DNA of 64,000 bases from Flavobacterium sp. (lineage in GTDB: Bacteria; Bacteroidota; Bacteroidia; Flavobacteriales; Flavobacteriaceae): NCBI GenBank assembly GCA_018401995.1, contig JAGYJR010000001.1, positions 127,534 through 191,533 on the forward strand, in the 5' to 3' direction. The first letter of the stretch is position 1. Each line of letters opens with the position of its first letter. The position numbers were made by a program, and so were the translations under genes. Under the pieces are notes generated by a model. It saw nothing but the letters and a program-made list of their open reading frames with translations, searched no databases and was not told the origin of the DNA. Positions 45,250 to 53,507 of this stretch are shown in pieces.

Positions 45250-45774
45250 TTATTTTATTTTTTCAGCATAAACCAAATAATAACGAGGCGTAAAATAACG
45301 CAACAAAGGCCTAAAACCAATTTTCTTAACGGGATGCGTGAATTGCACACTATCGACAATTTTCCAACCTGTTTTTTCCAACAACCAATCCAATTGCCAA
45401 TCTTCAAATTCGTGATAATGACGATCCCATTTGTCGGTTTTACTTTGGTAAGCATTGGCAAACCATAATTTTAATGGAACAGAAATCAATACTTTATCGC
45501 AAGTTATAGCATTCAAAACAGTAAACGGATTTAATAAATGCTCGAAAATCTCAAATCCTGTAAACACATCATACGAATTATTTTGTAACGCCGATTGGTC
45601 TAAATCCAAATCTTCTCCAGAAGTATTTTGCACTGAAAAACCTTCTTTTTCCATAATTTTTGACAACGGATTGCTCACGCCCAAATCTAAAATGCGTTCT
45701 GACTTAGACACGTGTTTTTGCAAAAAATCAATTGTAATTTGAAAGCGCTTGTCTGGATAGGTGTTCTCGTACAT
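45250..45774 (-). CDS. SAM-dependent methyltransferase
   Basis: 174 residues from ATG 45774 (MYENTYPDKRFQITIDFLQ). Upstream in-frame codons fall in the promoter area and overlap the divergent gene. SAM motif ILDLGVSNPLSKIMEKEGF, then DLDQSALQNNSYDVFTGFEIFEHLLNPF, a class I methyltransferase pattern. Acceptor unknown; the flippase and glycosyltransferase next door suggest glycan work. A TATTTTTG box at 45822-45815 could be its promoter. Confidence 0.8.
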   Translation of the reverse strand: MYENTYPDKRFQITIDFLQKHVSKSERILDLGVSNPLSKIMEKEGFSVQNTSGEDLDLDQSALQNNSYDVFTGFEIFEHLLNPFTVLNAITCDKVLISVPLKLWFANAYQSKTDKWDRHYHEFEDWQLDWLLEKTGWKIVDSVQFTHPVKKIGFRPLLRYFTPRYYLVYAEKIK

Positions 45775-45853
45775 GATTGTAAAATTTATTTTTAGAAAAG
45801 AGCATTTTCCCCAACAAAAATAAAGATATTTGTATGTAAATATTCGAATTCGC

Positions 45854-46702
45854 ATGAAATTTTATATAATAATTCCAGCTCACAACGAAGCGCAATTCAT
45901 TGGACTCACTTTAGAGTCGCTAGTGAACCAAAGTTTGTTGCCTTCAAAAATCATTGTAGTTGATGATAACTCTACTGATGAAACGGCTGCAATTGTTCGA
46001 AATTATGCTGAAAAACATGACTTCATATCATTGGTCACCAAACAATCAGATGCTATTCATTTACCCGGAAGCAAAGTTATTCAAGCGTTTCAAGAAGGTT
46101 TAAAACATGTAGATCAATCGTATGATAGTATTGCCAAATTTGATGCGGATTTAATTTTTCCTTCCAATTATATTGAAACCATAATTAAACATTTTGACTC
46201 GGATGAGAAAATTGGGATGGTTGGTGGTTTTTGCTACATTGAGAAAAATGGCGAATGGATTTTAGAAAACTTAACCGATAAAGATCACATTCGCGGTGCA
46301 TTGAAAGCTTACAGAAAAAAAACATTCCAACAAATTGGTGGATTACAAGCACAAATGGGTTGGGACACTGTGGACGAATTACTATGCAAATTCTACCATT
46401 GGAAAATAAAAACCGACGAAAGTTTACACGTAAAACACTTAAAACCAACAGGAGCCAACTACAATAAAACGGCTCGTTACAAACAAGGTGAAGCGTTTTA
46501 CACTTTAGGCTACGGATTTTTAATCACCGCCATTGCTTCTTTAAAATTAGCAATGCGAAAAGGAAAACCTTTATTGTTTTTAGATTACATCAAAGGTTTT
46601 TGGAAAGCGAAAAGAGAAAACAAAACGATGTTAGTAAATCCAGAACAAGCGAAATTTATAAGAAATTATCGTTGGAAGAAAATGAAAGAGAAGTTGTTTT
46701 AA
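45854..46702 (+). CDS. Glycosyltransferase family 2
   Basis: 282 residues from ATG 45854 (MKFYIIIPAHNEAQFIG). GT-A fold motifs: IIVVDDNSTDETAAIV, FDADLIFP (DxD-like) and the later MGWDTVDELLCKFYHW, similar to the ED acceptor site. Sugar and acceptor are unknown. Divergent from the methyltransferase and flippase genes, probably the same surface-glycan function. Confidence 0.88.
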   Translation: MKFYIIIPAHNEAQFIGLTLESLVNQSLLPSKIIVVDDNSTDETAAIVRNYAEKHDFISLVTKQSDAIHLPGSKVIQAFQEGLKHVDQSYDSIAKFDADLIFPSNYIETIIKHFDSDEKIGMVGGFCYIEKNGEWILENLTDKDHIRGALKAYRKKTFQQIGGLQAQMGWDTVDELLCKFYHWKIKTDESLHVKHLKPTGANYNKTARYKQGEAFYTLGYGFLITAIASLKLAMRKGKPLLFLDYIKGFWKAKRENKTMLVNPEQAKFIRNYRWKKMKEKLF

Positions 46703-46771
46703 AAGAATTCCAAAGAAATTAATTCAAAAAATAGTATTTTTACTGCTTACTAGAAATTGAACACTAACAAA

Positions 46772-47518
46772 ATGATGCTCATTCGCTATTTATCTCAAAT
46801 TGGTCGTTATTTTATCATGCTAAAAGAAGTATTTAGCAAGCCTACAAAATGGAGCATGATGAAACAATTAATCTTAAAAGAAATTGATGATTTAATCATT
46901 GATTCACTTGGAATTGTTTCTTTTATTTCCTTTTTCGTGGGTGGCGTTGTGGCCATTCAAACGGCTTTAAACTTAACCAATCCATTAATTCCGAAATATT
47001 TAATTGGATTTGCTACCAGACAATCGGTTGTTTTAGAGTTTGCGCCAACTTTTATTTCCATCATTATGGCGGGAAAAATGGGTTCGTTCATTACTTCAAG
47101 TATTGGAACTATGCGAGTAACGGAACAAATTGACGCATTAGAAGTTATGGGAGTAAATGCGGTGAATTATTTAGTTTTTCCTAAGATAATTGCCTTGCTT
47201 TTATACCCTTTTGTTATTAGTTTAAGTATGTTTCTTGGGATTCTAGGTGGTTGGATTGCTGCTGTTTATGGTGGTTTTGCTACAAGCCCTGAATTCATAA
47301 CTGGACTACAAGTTGATTTTATTCCGTTTCATATAGCATATGCTTTCATAAAAACGATTTCTTTTGCTTTGATATTGGCTACTATTCCATCATTTCATGG
47401 ATTTTATATGAAAGGTGGCGCATTGGAAGTTGGCAAAGCAAGTACGGTTTCCTTTGTTTGGACATCGGTAGTGATTATTTTAGTGAATTATATATTAACA
47501 CAACTCCTTTTAAGCTAA
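46772..47518 (+). CDS. mlaE: MlaE-family ABC transporter permease
   Basis: 248 residues from ATG 46772; the next codon but zero spacing, ATG 46775, is equally possible, and an earlier TTG is less likely. Contains GVVAIQTALN, APTFISIIMAGKMGSFITSSIGTMRVTEQIDALEVMG and five or six helices, the MlaE pattern. It transports phospholipids between the membranes with MlaF. The MlaD/MCE partner is not in the window. Confidence 0.92.
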   Translation: MMLIRYLSQIGRYFIMLKEVFSKPTKWSMMKQLILKEIDDLIIDSLGIVSFISFFVGGVVAIQTALNLTNPLIPKYLIGFATRQSVVLEFAPTFISIIMAGKMGSFITSSIGTMRVTEQIDALEVMGVNAVNYLVFPKIIALLLYPFVISLSMFLGILGGWIAAVYGGFATSPEFITGLQVDFIPFHIAYAFIKTISFALILATIPSFHGFYMKGGALEVGKASTVSFVWTSVVIILVNYILTQLLLS

Positions 47519-48288
47519 TGATAGAAGTAAAAAACCTAGAGAAAACCTTTGGAGATCAAAAAGTATTAAAAGGAATTTCAACACGATTTGAAGCGGGACA
47601 AACCAACTTAATTATAGGTCAAAGTGGCTCTGGAAAAACTGTCTTTTTAAAAAGTTTATTAGGCATTCATACGCCAGAAGTTGGAACTATTTCTTTTGAT
47701 GGCAGAATTTATTCCGAATTAGACAAAGACGAAAAAAGAGAATTACGAACCGAAATTGGCATGGTTTTTCAAGGAAGTGCTTTATTTGATTCCATGACTG
47801 TAGAGGAAAACGTAGGTTTTCCATTAAAAATGTTTACAAATAAAACTGCGGAAGAAATTAAAGAACGCGTTAACATTGTAATTAATCGTGTAAATTTGGT
47901 AGACGCCAACCATAAAAAACCTTCGGAAATTTCTGGAGGAATGCAAAAAAGGGTAGCGATTGCTAGAGCAATTGTAAACAATCCAAAATATTTATTTTGT
48001 GACGAACCTAACTCTGGATTAGATCCAAAAACAGCTATTGTAATTGACAATTTGATTCAAGAAATCACAGAAGAATATAACATTACCACTGTTATCAACA
48101 CTCACGATATGAACTCGGTAATGGAAATTGGTGAGAAAATTATCTTTCTTAAAAATGGTTTATTGGAATGGGAAGGTTCCAAAAGAGAGATATTCAAAAC
48201 GGACAATGCAGCTGTAACCGACTTTGTATATTCATCAGAATTATTTAAAAAAGTACGAAAAATGTATTTAGAAGAGGAAAATATATAA
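47518..48288 (+). CDS. mlaF: MlaF-type ABC ATPase
   Basis: 256 residues from ATG 47518, which shares its first base with the mlaE stop (TAATG). Walker A GQSGSGKTVFLKSL, signature ISGGMQKRVAIARAI and Walker B LFCDEPNSGLDP; SGGMQ and PNSGLDP are the wording seen in MlaF rather than in other ABC classes. Powers MlaE. Confidence 0.93.
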   Translation: MIEVKNLEKTFGDQKVLKGISTRFEAGQTNLIIGQSGSGKTVFLKSLLGIHTPEVGTISFDGRIYSELDKDEKRELRTEIGMVFQGSALFDSMTVEENVGFPLKMFTNKTAEEIKERVNIVINRVNLVDANHKKPSEISGGMQKRVAIARAIVNNPKYLFCDEPNSGLDPKTAIVIDNLIQEITEEYNITTVINTHDMNSVMEIGEKIIFLKNGLLEWEGSKREIFKTDNAAVTDFVYSSELFKKVRKMYLEEENI

Positions 48289-48299
48289 TTTAAAAAAAA

Positions 48300-49690
48300 T
48301 TATTGTTGCCTCACTATAACTTTTTCGCTTTTTAATTTTAATTGCAACCATTTTTTGAATTTTGAAATTTCAATGGCAGCCTCTTCAGGATTTACATTTT
48401 CTTTAAATTCTATAATAAAATTCGGAATGGTATCAATAGCAGAAAAATTTGTACTTAAAACGTTGTAAAAGGAAACCCTTTTTACATTACTATTCAAACT
48501 TTTAATTTCGTTTGAAACATCTAAGAAATTAACAAATGAACCTTCACCTAATTTCTTTTTTAAATCTAAAATTTCTTTTTCTTTTAAAAGTATTTGTTCT
48601 TCTTTTTTATTTTCAAATACCTTCTTTTGGTATTAGTTAGATACGAATTTTCTAATTCATTTAATCTAGATAAAGTTTGTTGATTTTCAGAGTCTTGCAA
48701 AACTTCCAATTTAACGTCTTCGAATCCTAATTTTTGAATTTTCTTTTGAATTACTTCAATATCGGCATCCTCTAAACTTTTTCCAAGAACAGCAAATGAA
48801 ATTGTATTTTCTTTATAATTTGGATTAATATTAAAAATCCCTATTCCTTTATCTTCCTTAAGCTGAATTAAAACAGCTGTTATTTTTTGCTCAAAATCAG
48901 ATTTTTTATATAATTTATAAAAGAAATAAATGCTTGGAATTATTATTGCCAATGCTATAAGACTTAAAACTTGAGAAATTCTTTTTCTTCTGTTAGCATC
49001 AGTGTAAATTTTAGGTGGAAACGACAAAAATTTAACCACGATATAAGTTGCAGAGGCAATGAAAATAGTATTAATTATAAATAAAAACATTGCACCTCCA
49101 AAAAAATCCCACTTAGCAGTTGCTAAACCATAACCAGCAGTACATAGTGGAGGCATTAAAGCCGTTGCAATCGCAACACCCGCAATAGTATTTATAGATT
49201 TATTTCTTCTACTAAGAGCTACAATTAAAGCAAAACCTCCAGATAAAGCAATTATAATATCCAATACATTTGGAGAGGTTCGGGCTATTAACTCTTGTGT
49301 TTCATTTTGAAAAAGAGGCACACTAAAAAACAAGAATGAAGTAACTAAGCTTAGCACCACCATTACTCCAAAATTTTTCAATGATTTTCTTAATAAATCA
49401 GTATCATATATACCTAAAGCAAGACCTATTCCAAGTATTGGCCCCATTAAAGGAGAAATCAACATAGCTCCAATTACAACAGCTGTTGAACTTGTATTTA
49501 AACCTGTAGAAGCAATTAATATAGAAAAGATTAAAATCCAGGCATTTTGTCCTTTCATATTAATGCCAGATTTAATATCTTCAATAGTAGCTTTTCTATC
49601 AGTATCCTTTGAAATATCAAATGTTTCCTTTAAAAATAATTTCAAGCTTGTTATAAGATTGGAATATGCATTATCTTTATTTTGTTCCAT
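48300..49690 (-). pseudogene. DUF389 membrane protein with a frameshift
   Basis: The first 368 codons (49690-48584) encode a DUF389/TIGR00341 protein: IKSGINMKGQNAWILIFSI, STAVVIGAMLISPLMGP, and VAIATALMPPLCTAGYG with several helices. The frame ends at a stop, but after one shift near 48625 (CCAAAAGAAGG) the next frame reads on without a stop for about 110 codons to 48300 as KKVFENKKEEQILLKEKEIL and later LNSNVKRVSFYNVLS. So one gene of about 460 codons is split, by mutation or a sequencing error. Function of DUF389 is unknown. Confidence 0.75.
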
Positions 49691-49694
49691 TTTT

Positions 49695-50747
49695 CTATAT
49701 TTTAGAAATGATTTTTTTTATGTCTTGTTCTTTATTTTTTGGATAGATTAATAAGACATTATCTCTATCAACTATTATATAATCTGAAAGTCCGTCAATC
49801 ACAACTAATTTTTCTCCGTCGGTTCTAATGATGTTATTTGAAGCATGTTCCAGCAATACTCTTGCGTTTACTATAGCATTATCTTGTTCGTCTTTTGGTA
49901 ATTTATCATATAAAGAACCCCAAGTTCCTAAATCATTCCAATCGAAGGTTGCTGGCAAAACAAATACATTTTCTGCTTTCTCCATAACGGCATAATCAAT
50001 TGAAATATTTTCGGCTAATGGATAATTTTCTTTTATGAATTGTTGTTCATTTTCAGTGTTATACGCTTCATATCCTTGCATAAAATGCGCATACATTTTA
50101 GGCTGAAACTCTTCAAATGCTTCAACAACAGCTTTTACACTCCAAATAAAAATTCCTGCATTCCACAAATAATTTCTACTTTGAATAAATTTACGTGCTG
50201 TTGGATAATCTGGTTTCTCTCTAAATTGTTTCACTTTTTTTATTGGACGAGAATCCAATTTATCAAATTCAATATAGCCGTAACCTGTATTTGGAAAAGT
50301 AGGTAAAATTCCCAAAGTCATCAAATTTTCTTCACGCTCACAAAAATCGAAAGCAAGTTGTAAATTGGCACAAAATTGCATTTCATCTTCAATCCAATGA
50401 TCACTTGGCGCCACCACCATAAGTGCCTCTGGGTTTTGTTTTTTTATTTTTAGAGAAGCATACAAAATACATGGCGCTGTGTTTCGCATAGCTGGTTCCA
50501 AAATAATTTGTTCTTGTTTTACCAATGGCAACTGTTCCAAAATCAAATCGTTATAGCTTTCATTGGTCAATATCAAAATATTTTCTTTTGGTATTAACTG
50601 CGACAAACGACTGAAAGTTTTTTGAATCAAAGTTTCGCCAGTTCCCAACATATCGTGAAATTGCTTTGGAAAATCTGTTGTACTCACTGGCCAAAAGCGA
50701 GAACCAACTCCACCAGCCATCAATATTGCATAATAATTCTTATTCAT
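49695..50747 (-). CDS. Mannose-1-phosphate guanylyltransferase
   Basis: 350 residues. Pyrophosphorylase signature AGGVGSRFWPVSTTDFPKQF, VVAPSDHWI and KVKQFREKPD (FxEKP). The short form lacks the C-terminal isomerase domain of type II enzymes. It makes GDP-mannose for glycan synthesis, fitting the nearby glycosyltransferase and flippase. Followed by the DUF389 gene 4 bp later. Confidence 0.93.
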   Translation of the reverse strand: MNKNYYAILMAGGVGSRFWPVSTTDFPKQFHDMLGTGETLIQKTFSRLSQLIPKENILILTNESYNDLILEQLPLVKQEQIILEPAMRNTAPCILYASLKIKKQNPEALMVVAPSDHWIEDEMQFCANLQLAFDFCEREENLMTLGILPTFPNTGYGYIEFDKLDSRPIKKVKQFREKPDYPTARKFIQSRNYLWNAGIFIWSVKAVVEAFEEFQPKMYAHFMQGYEAYNTENEQQFIKENYPLAENISIDYAVMEKAENVFVLPATFDWNDLGTWGSLYDKLPKDEQDNAIVNARVLLEHASNNIIRTDGEKLVVIDGLSDYIIVDRDNVLLIYPKNKEQDIKKIISKI

Positions 50748-50797
50748 TCTTAAGTTTTTTTTTGCCGCTAAGTCGCAAATATCTTTTATTCTTTTAA

Positions 50798-51400
50798 TTA
50801 ACTTGGTACTAATTCAACTTCTGCATTCGGTTGAAATAAATACAACCTTCCTGAAGCTAGTTCCATACATTCATAGCGCTTCACACGTAATGCAATTTTT
50901 CTAAACACTTTACCATTATGGATTCTAAAATGACTTCCATATGGTATTTCAAAGATATAACTTTTATCGGATTCTTTTTCGTCGTATTGTTTTAATGCCA
51001 AAGACAAAGTTGCATCGGTATCGCTACTAGCTTTTGGATTTTTGAAATGTCGAGCTATTAATGGCAACAACTGATTAGGAAAAATTTCTGGTCGAATAAA
51101 AGGAATCATCAAATGTTGGAATGTTAATTTCCATTCGTCACCATGCGGTTTTATAAATCGTCCGTATTTTTCAAAAGCTACTAAATGCGCAATTTCATGA
51201 ATCAGCGTAATCATAAAACGGTATTTGTTCAAATTGGCATTTACCGTAATCAAATGATACCCTTGTGCATCTTTACGATAATCACCATGACGTGTTACTC
51301 GTTCATTTACAATTTTTAAATGCACGTGATTGGCTTTGATTAACTCAAAAACAGGCTGAACTGCATGTTCGGGTAAATATTTTTGTAAAATAGATATCAA
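50798..51400 (-). CDS. SprT-like zinc-metalloprotease-domain protein
   Basis: 200 residues. The SprT motif HEIAH lies in FMITLIHEIAHLVAFEKYG, with a further metal-site candidate HGDEWK. The frame begins at TTG (51400) preceded by a stop; no ATG is available, and ILQKYLPEHAVQP follows at once. The TTG is also the first base of a heptamer repeat, which suggests the original 5' end was replaced. Activity unproven; eukaryotic Spartan-type relatives cleave DNA-protein crosslinks. Confidence 0.82.
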   Translation of the reverse strand: MISILQKYLPEHAVQPVFELIKANHVHLKIVNERVTRHGDYRKDAQGYHLITVNANLNKYRFMITLIHEIAHLVAFEKYGRFIKPHGDEWKLTFQHLMIPFIRPEIFPNQLLPLIARHFKNPKASSDTDATLSLALKQYDEKESDKSYIFEIPYGSHFRIHNGKVFRKIALRVKRYECMELASGRLYLFQPNAEVELVPS

Positions 51401-51427
51401 TTAATGAATTATAAGTTATGAGTTATT
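51400..51427. repeat. Heptamer array (4 units), left side of four-helix gene
   Basis: ATTAATG, AATTATA, AGTTATG, AGTTATT in phase. It contains the stop codon of the four-helix-bundle gene (51418-51416) and touches the first base of the SprT-like gene. Confidence 0.7.
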
Positions 51428-51772
51428 TTTCTTTGAGGTTATTATTATACTTCTAATTATTTTTAAAACTTCATGACAATTTGGATAAATAGAATCGAAC
51501 TCTTCTTTAGATATAAAATCCGTTTCCTTCAAAAGTTCTAACCAATACATCGATTCGTCACACTCTTTTTGAGAAATAGAAAGTTTATGAATAAAATCAG
51601 CTTTACTTTGAGCATTAACTGCTTCACGAACATTAGCTCCAACTGAAGTAATTGACCGAAGAAATTGTTTACTCATTATAAATTCTTTTTTCTCATTAAC
51701 TAAACTCTTATAAAAATTAACTCCTAAAATAGATAACTCAAAACTTTTCTTTTTTACAATACTTTCACTCAT
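51416..51772 (-). CDS. Four-helix-bundle protein (S23/IVP family)
   Basis: 118 residues, all helical: SFELSILGVNFYKSLVNEKKEF, FLRSITSVGANVREAVNAQSKADFIHKLSIS, ESMYWLELLKETDFI, the pattern of the 23S rRNA intervening-sequence protein family, related to the Avd protein of diversity-generating retroelements. No reverse transcriptase is nearby. Start and stop codons both lie within heptamer repeats, so gene and repeats look like one inserted unit. Confidence 0.88.
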   Translation of the reverse strand: MSESIVKKKSFELSILGVNFYKSLVNEKKEFIMSKQFLRSITSVGANVREAVNAQSKADFIHKLSISQKECDESMYWLELLKETDFISKEEFDSIYPNCHEVLKIIRSIIITSKKNNS

Positions 51773-51801
51773 AATTTATAATTAAAAACTCATAATTATT
51801 T
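51767..51801. repeat. Heptamer array (5 units), right side of four-helix gene
   Basis: ACTCATA, ATTTATA, ATTAAAA, ACTCATA, ATTATTT in phase. The first unit contains the ATG of the four-helix gene (on the minus strand), and the last base is in the SDR stop codon. Confidence 0.7.
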
Positions 51802-52487
51802 TAAGGCGTTGATGATGAAACTTGCAGCACTTTTCCGTTGAAAAATTTGTTTCCAGTTAAAGCAAAATTAAACATATAATCGGCCATTTCTTTGGCTGAA
51901 AGTGGCGCTTCGTAACCTGGAAATGCTTCTTGTAACATTTCAGTATTTACGGCTCCAAGTGCCAAAACATTGAATGCAATTCCTTGTTCTTTGAATTCTT
52001 CTGCTAGTAACTCTGAAAGCGTAATAACCGCTCCTTTACTTGATGAATATGCAGCCAATCCAGCGAATTTCATACTACCTTGAATACCTCCCATCGAACT
52101 AATGGTAACTACATGACTTCCTTTTTTCATAAACGGAATGCAAATTCGAGTCAGTTCGGCTACTGCAAAAACATTGACTTTATACACTTGCTCAAAATCT
52201 GAAAAAGAAAGATTTTCGAAAGGTTTGTTGACCAATAGCCCAGCATTGTGAATCAGAATATCAACTTTATTTTGCCAAGTTTCTTTGACAAAATCGGCTA
52301 CTTGAAGCAAATCGTTTTCGTTAGCAATGTCAATTGGCAAGCAAGAAATATGGCTATGTTCTAGTAATTCTTTTTTGGTTTTTCTAGAAATGGCAAGCAC
52401 TTGATGACCTGCATTAGCAAATAGCAAAGCCAATTCAAAACCAATTCCACGAGAAGTTCCAGTGATGATGATATTTTTATTTTCCAT
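51801..52487 (-). CDS. Short-chain dehydrogenase/reductase
   Basis: 228 residues from ATG 52487 (MENKNIIITGTSRGIGFELAL). NAD(P) loop TGTSRGIG, HNAGLLVNKPF, catalytic S-S-M-G and Y-S-S-S-K (YxxxK). Substrate unknown. The 5' end overlaps the M28 peptidase gene by 11 bp, so the two are translationally linked. Confidence 0.92.
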   Translation of the reverse strand: MENKNIIITGTSRGIGFELALLFANAGHQVLAISRKTKKELLEHSHISCLPIDIANENDLLQVADFVKETWQNKVDILIHNAGLLVNKPFENLSFSDFEQVYKVNVFAVAELTRICIPFMKKGSHVVTISSMGGIQGSMKFAGLAAYSSSKGAVITLSELLAEEFKEQGIAFNVLALGAVNTEMLQEAFPGYEAPLSAKEMADYMFNFALTGNKFFNGKVLQVSSSTP

Positions 52488-53436
52488 TAAGTTGAATTTC
52501 TTTAGTTGGCGCATTAATCATTTTTACTAATACAGGAATTGTTTTCGAAATAACTTTTGCCATGTGGTTGGTATCCATTAATTCAAATTCATCTTTTGGA
52601 TGGTGGTAATAATCAAAATTTTCAAAATCGAAAGTAGAAACCGTTTGCGCAGGCACTTCAAATTCGGTAAAAAATGGATAATTATCAGAAGCTCTGAACA
52701 ACATATATTGAGTTTCAACTGGCAAATAACCTACTAACTTTTCACCAGCATATTCATTCATTTTTATAGCCATATTTGATTTCCCAAAACCTGTAAGATA
52801 GAAATCCATCCCACGGTCTTTCATTGGCACACCAATCATTTCAAAATTAAACATAAAATACAAATTCATGTTTTGATCTTTTAGTTTTTTTGCCAAATGT
52901 TTTGAACCTAACAATCCTTTTTCTTCGGCAGAAAAGAACACAAAAAGTAAACTTCTTTTATTGTTTTTAATTTTCGAAAAATACTTAGCTACTTCTGTAA
53001 CGGCTGTTGTTCCTGTAGCATTATCATTAGCTCCATTTACAATATTGTCACCATCAACGGCATTTTGGGCTAAACCAATATGGTCGTAATGCGCACCAAT
53101 AATTACAAATTCGTTTTTTAATTTTGGATCGGTTCCTTCGATAAATCCAACGACATTATATGCTGGTTTTGCATAGTTGGAAAGCGTATCGCGATAGGTT
53201 TTAAAAAAAGGTTTAATTCCGTTTTCTTTCAGAATTTTTTCGAGATAAACTGCAGCTGTTTCAATTCCTTCGCTTCCTGTATCTCTTCCTTGTAAATCAT
53301 CGGAAGTTAAAAATTGTAGCGTTTTGGACACATCAGCAGATGAAACCTCTACTTTAGTATTTTCTGCAGTAATACTACTTTTTGGAGCACCACAAGCGAC
53401 CAACAAAAACACCAACAAATAACTGTATATTCTCAT
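52477..53436 (-). CDS. M28-family metallopeptidase lipoprotein
   Basis: 319 residues. Lipoprotein signal MRIYSYLLVFLLVAC with Cys15 as the acylation site. Zinc ligands of M28: GAHYDHIG, GANDNATGT and FFSAEEKGLLGSKH, plus a late His in YYHHPKDEF. Probably an aminopeptidase acting on periplasmic or extracellular peptides. Confidence 0.92.
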   Translation of the reverse strand: MRIYSYLLVFLLVACGAPKSSITAENTKVEVSSADVSKTLQFLTSDDLQGRDTGSEGIETAAVYLEKILKENGIKPFFKTYRDTLSNYAKPAYNVVGFIEGTDPKLKNEFVIIGAHYDHIGLAQNAVDGDNIVNGANDNATGTTAVTEVAKYFSKIKNNKRSLLFVFFSAEEKGLLGSKHLAKKLKDQNMNLYFMFNFEMIGVPMKDRGMDFYLTGFGKSNMAIKMNEYAGEKLVGYLPVETQYMLFRASDNYPFFTEFEVPAQTVSTFDFENFDYYHHPKDEFELMDTNHMAKVISKTIPVLVKMINAPTKEIQLNGK

Positions 53437-53462
53437 ACCTTTAAGTTTTTAGTAAAAATAAA

Positions 53463-53487
53463 AAAATCCCGACAATATCGGGATTTT
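53463..53487. terminator. Terminator after pdhC
   Basis: AAAATCCCGA-CAATA-TCGGGATTTT, a 10-bp stem, between the M28 gene and pdhC; bidirectional in form. Confidence 0.88.
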
Positions 53488-53507
53488 AGAATGTTATATT
53501 TTGTTAA

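Noticed and set aside
45830..45853. Earlier start for the GT2 gene
   Set aside because: MYVNIRIR precedes the canonical MKFYIIIPAHNE start and overlaps the divergent promoter region; the GT-A fold begins at 45854.
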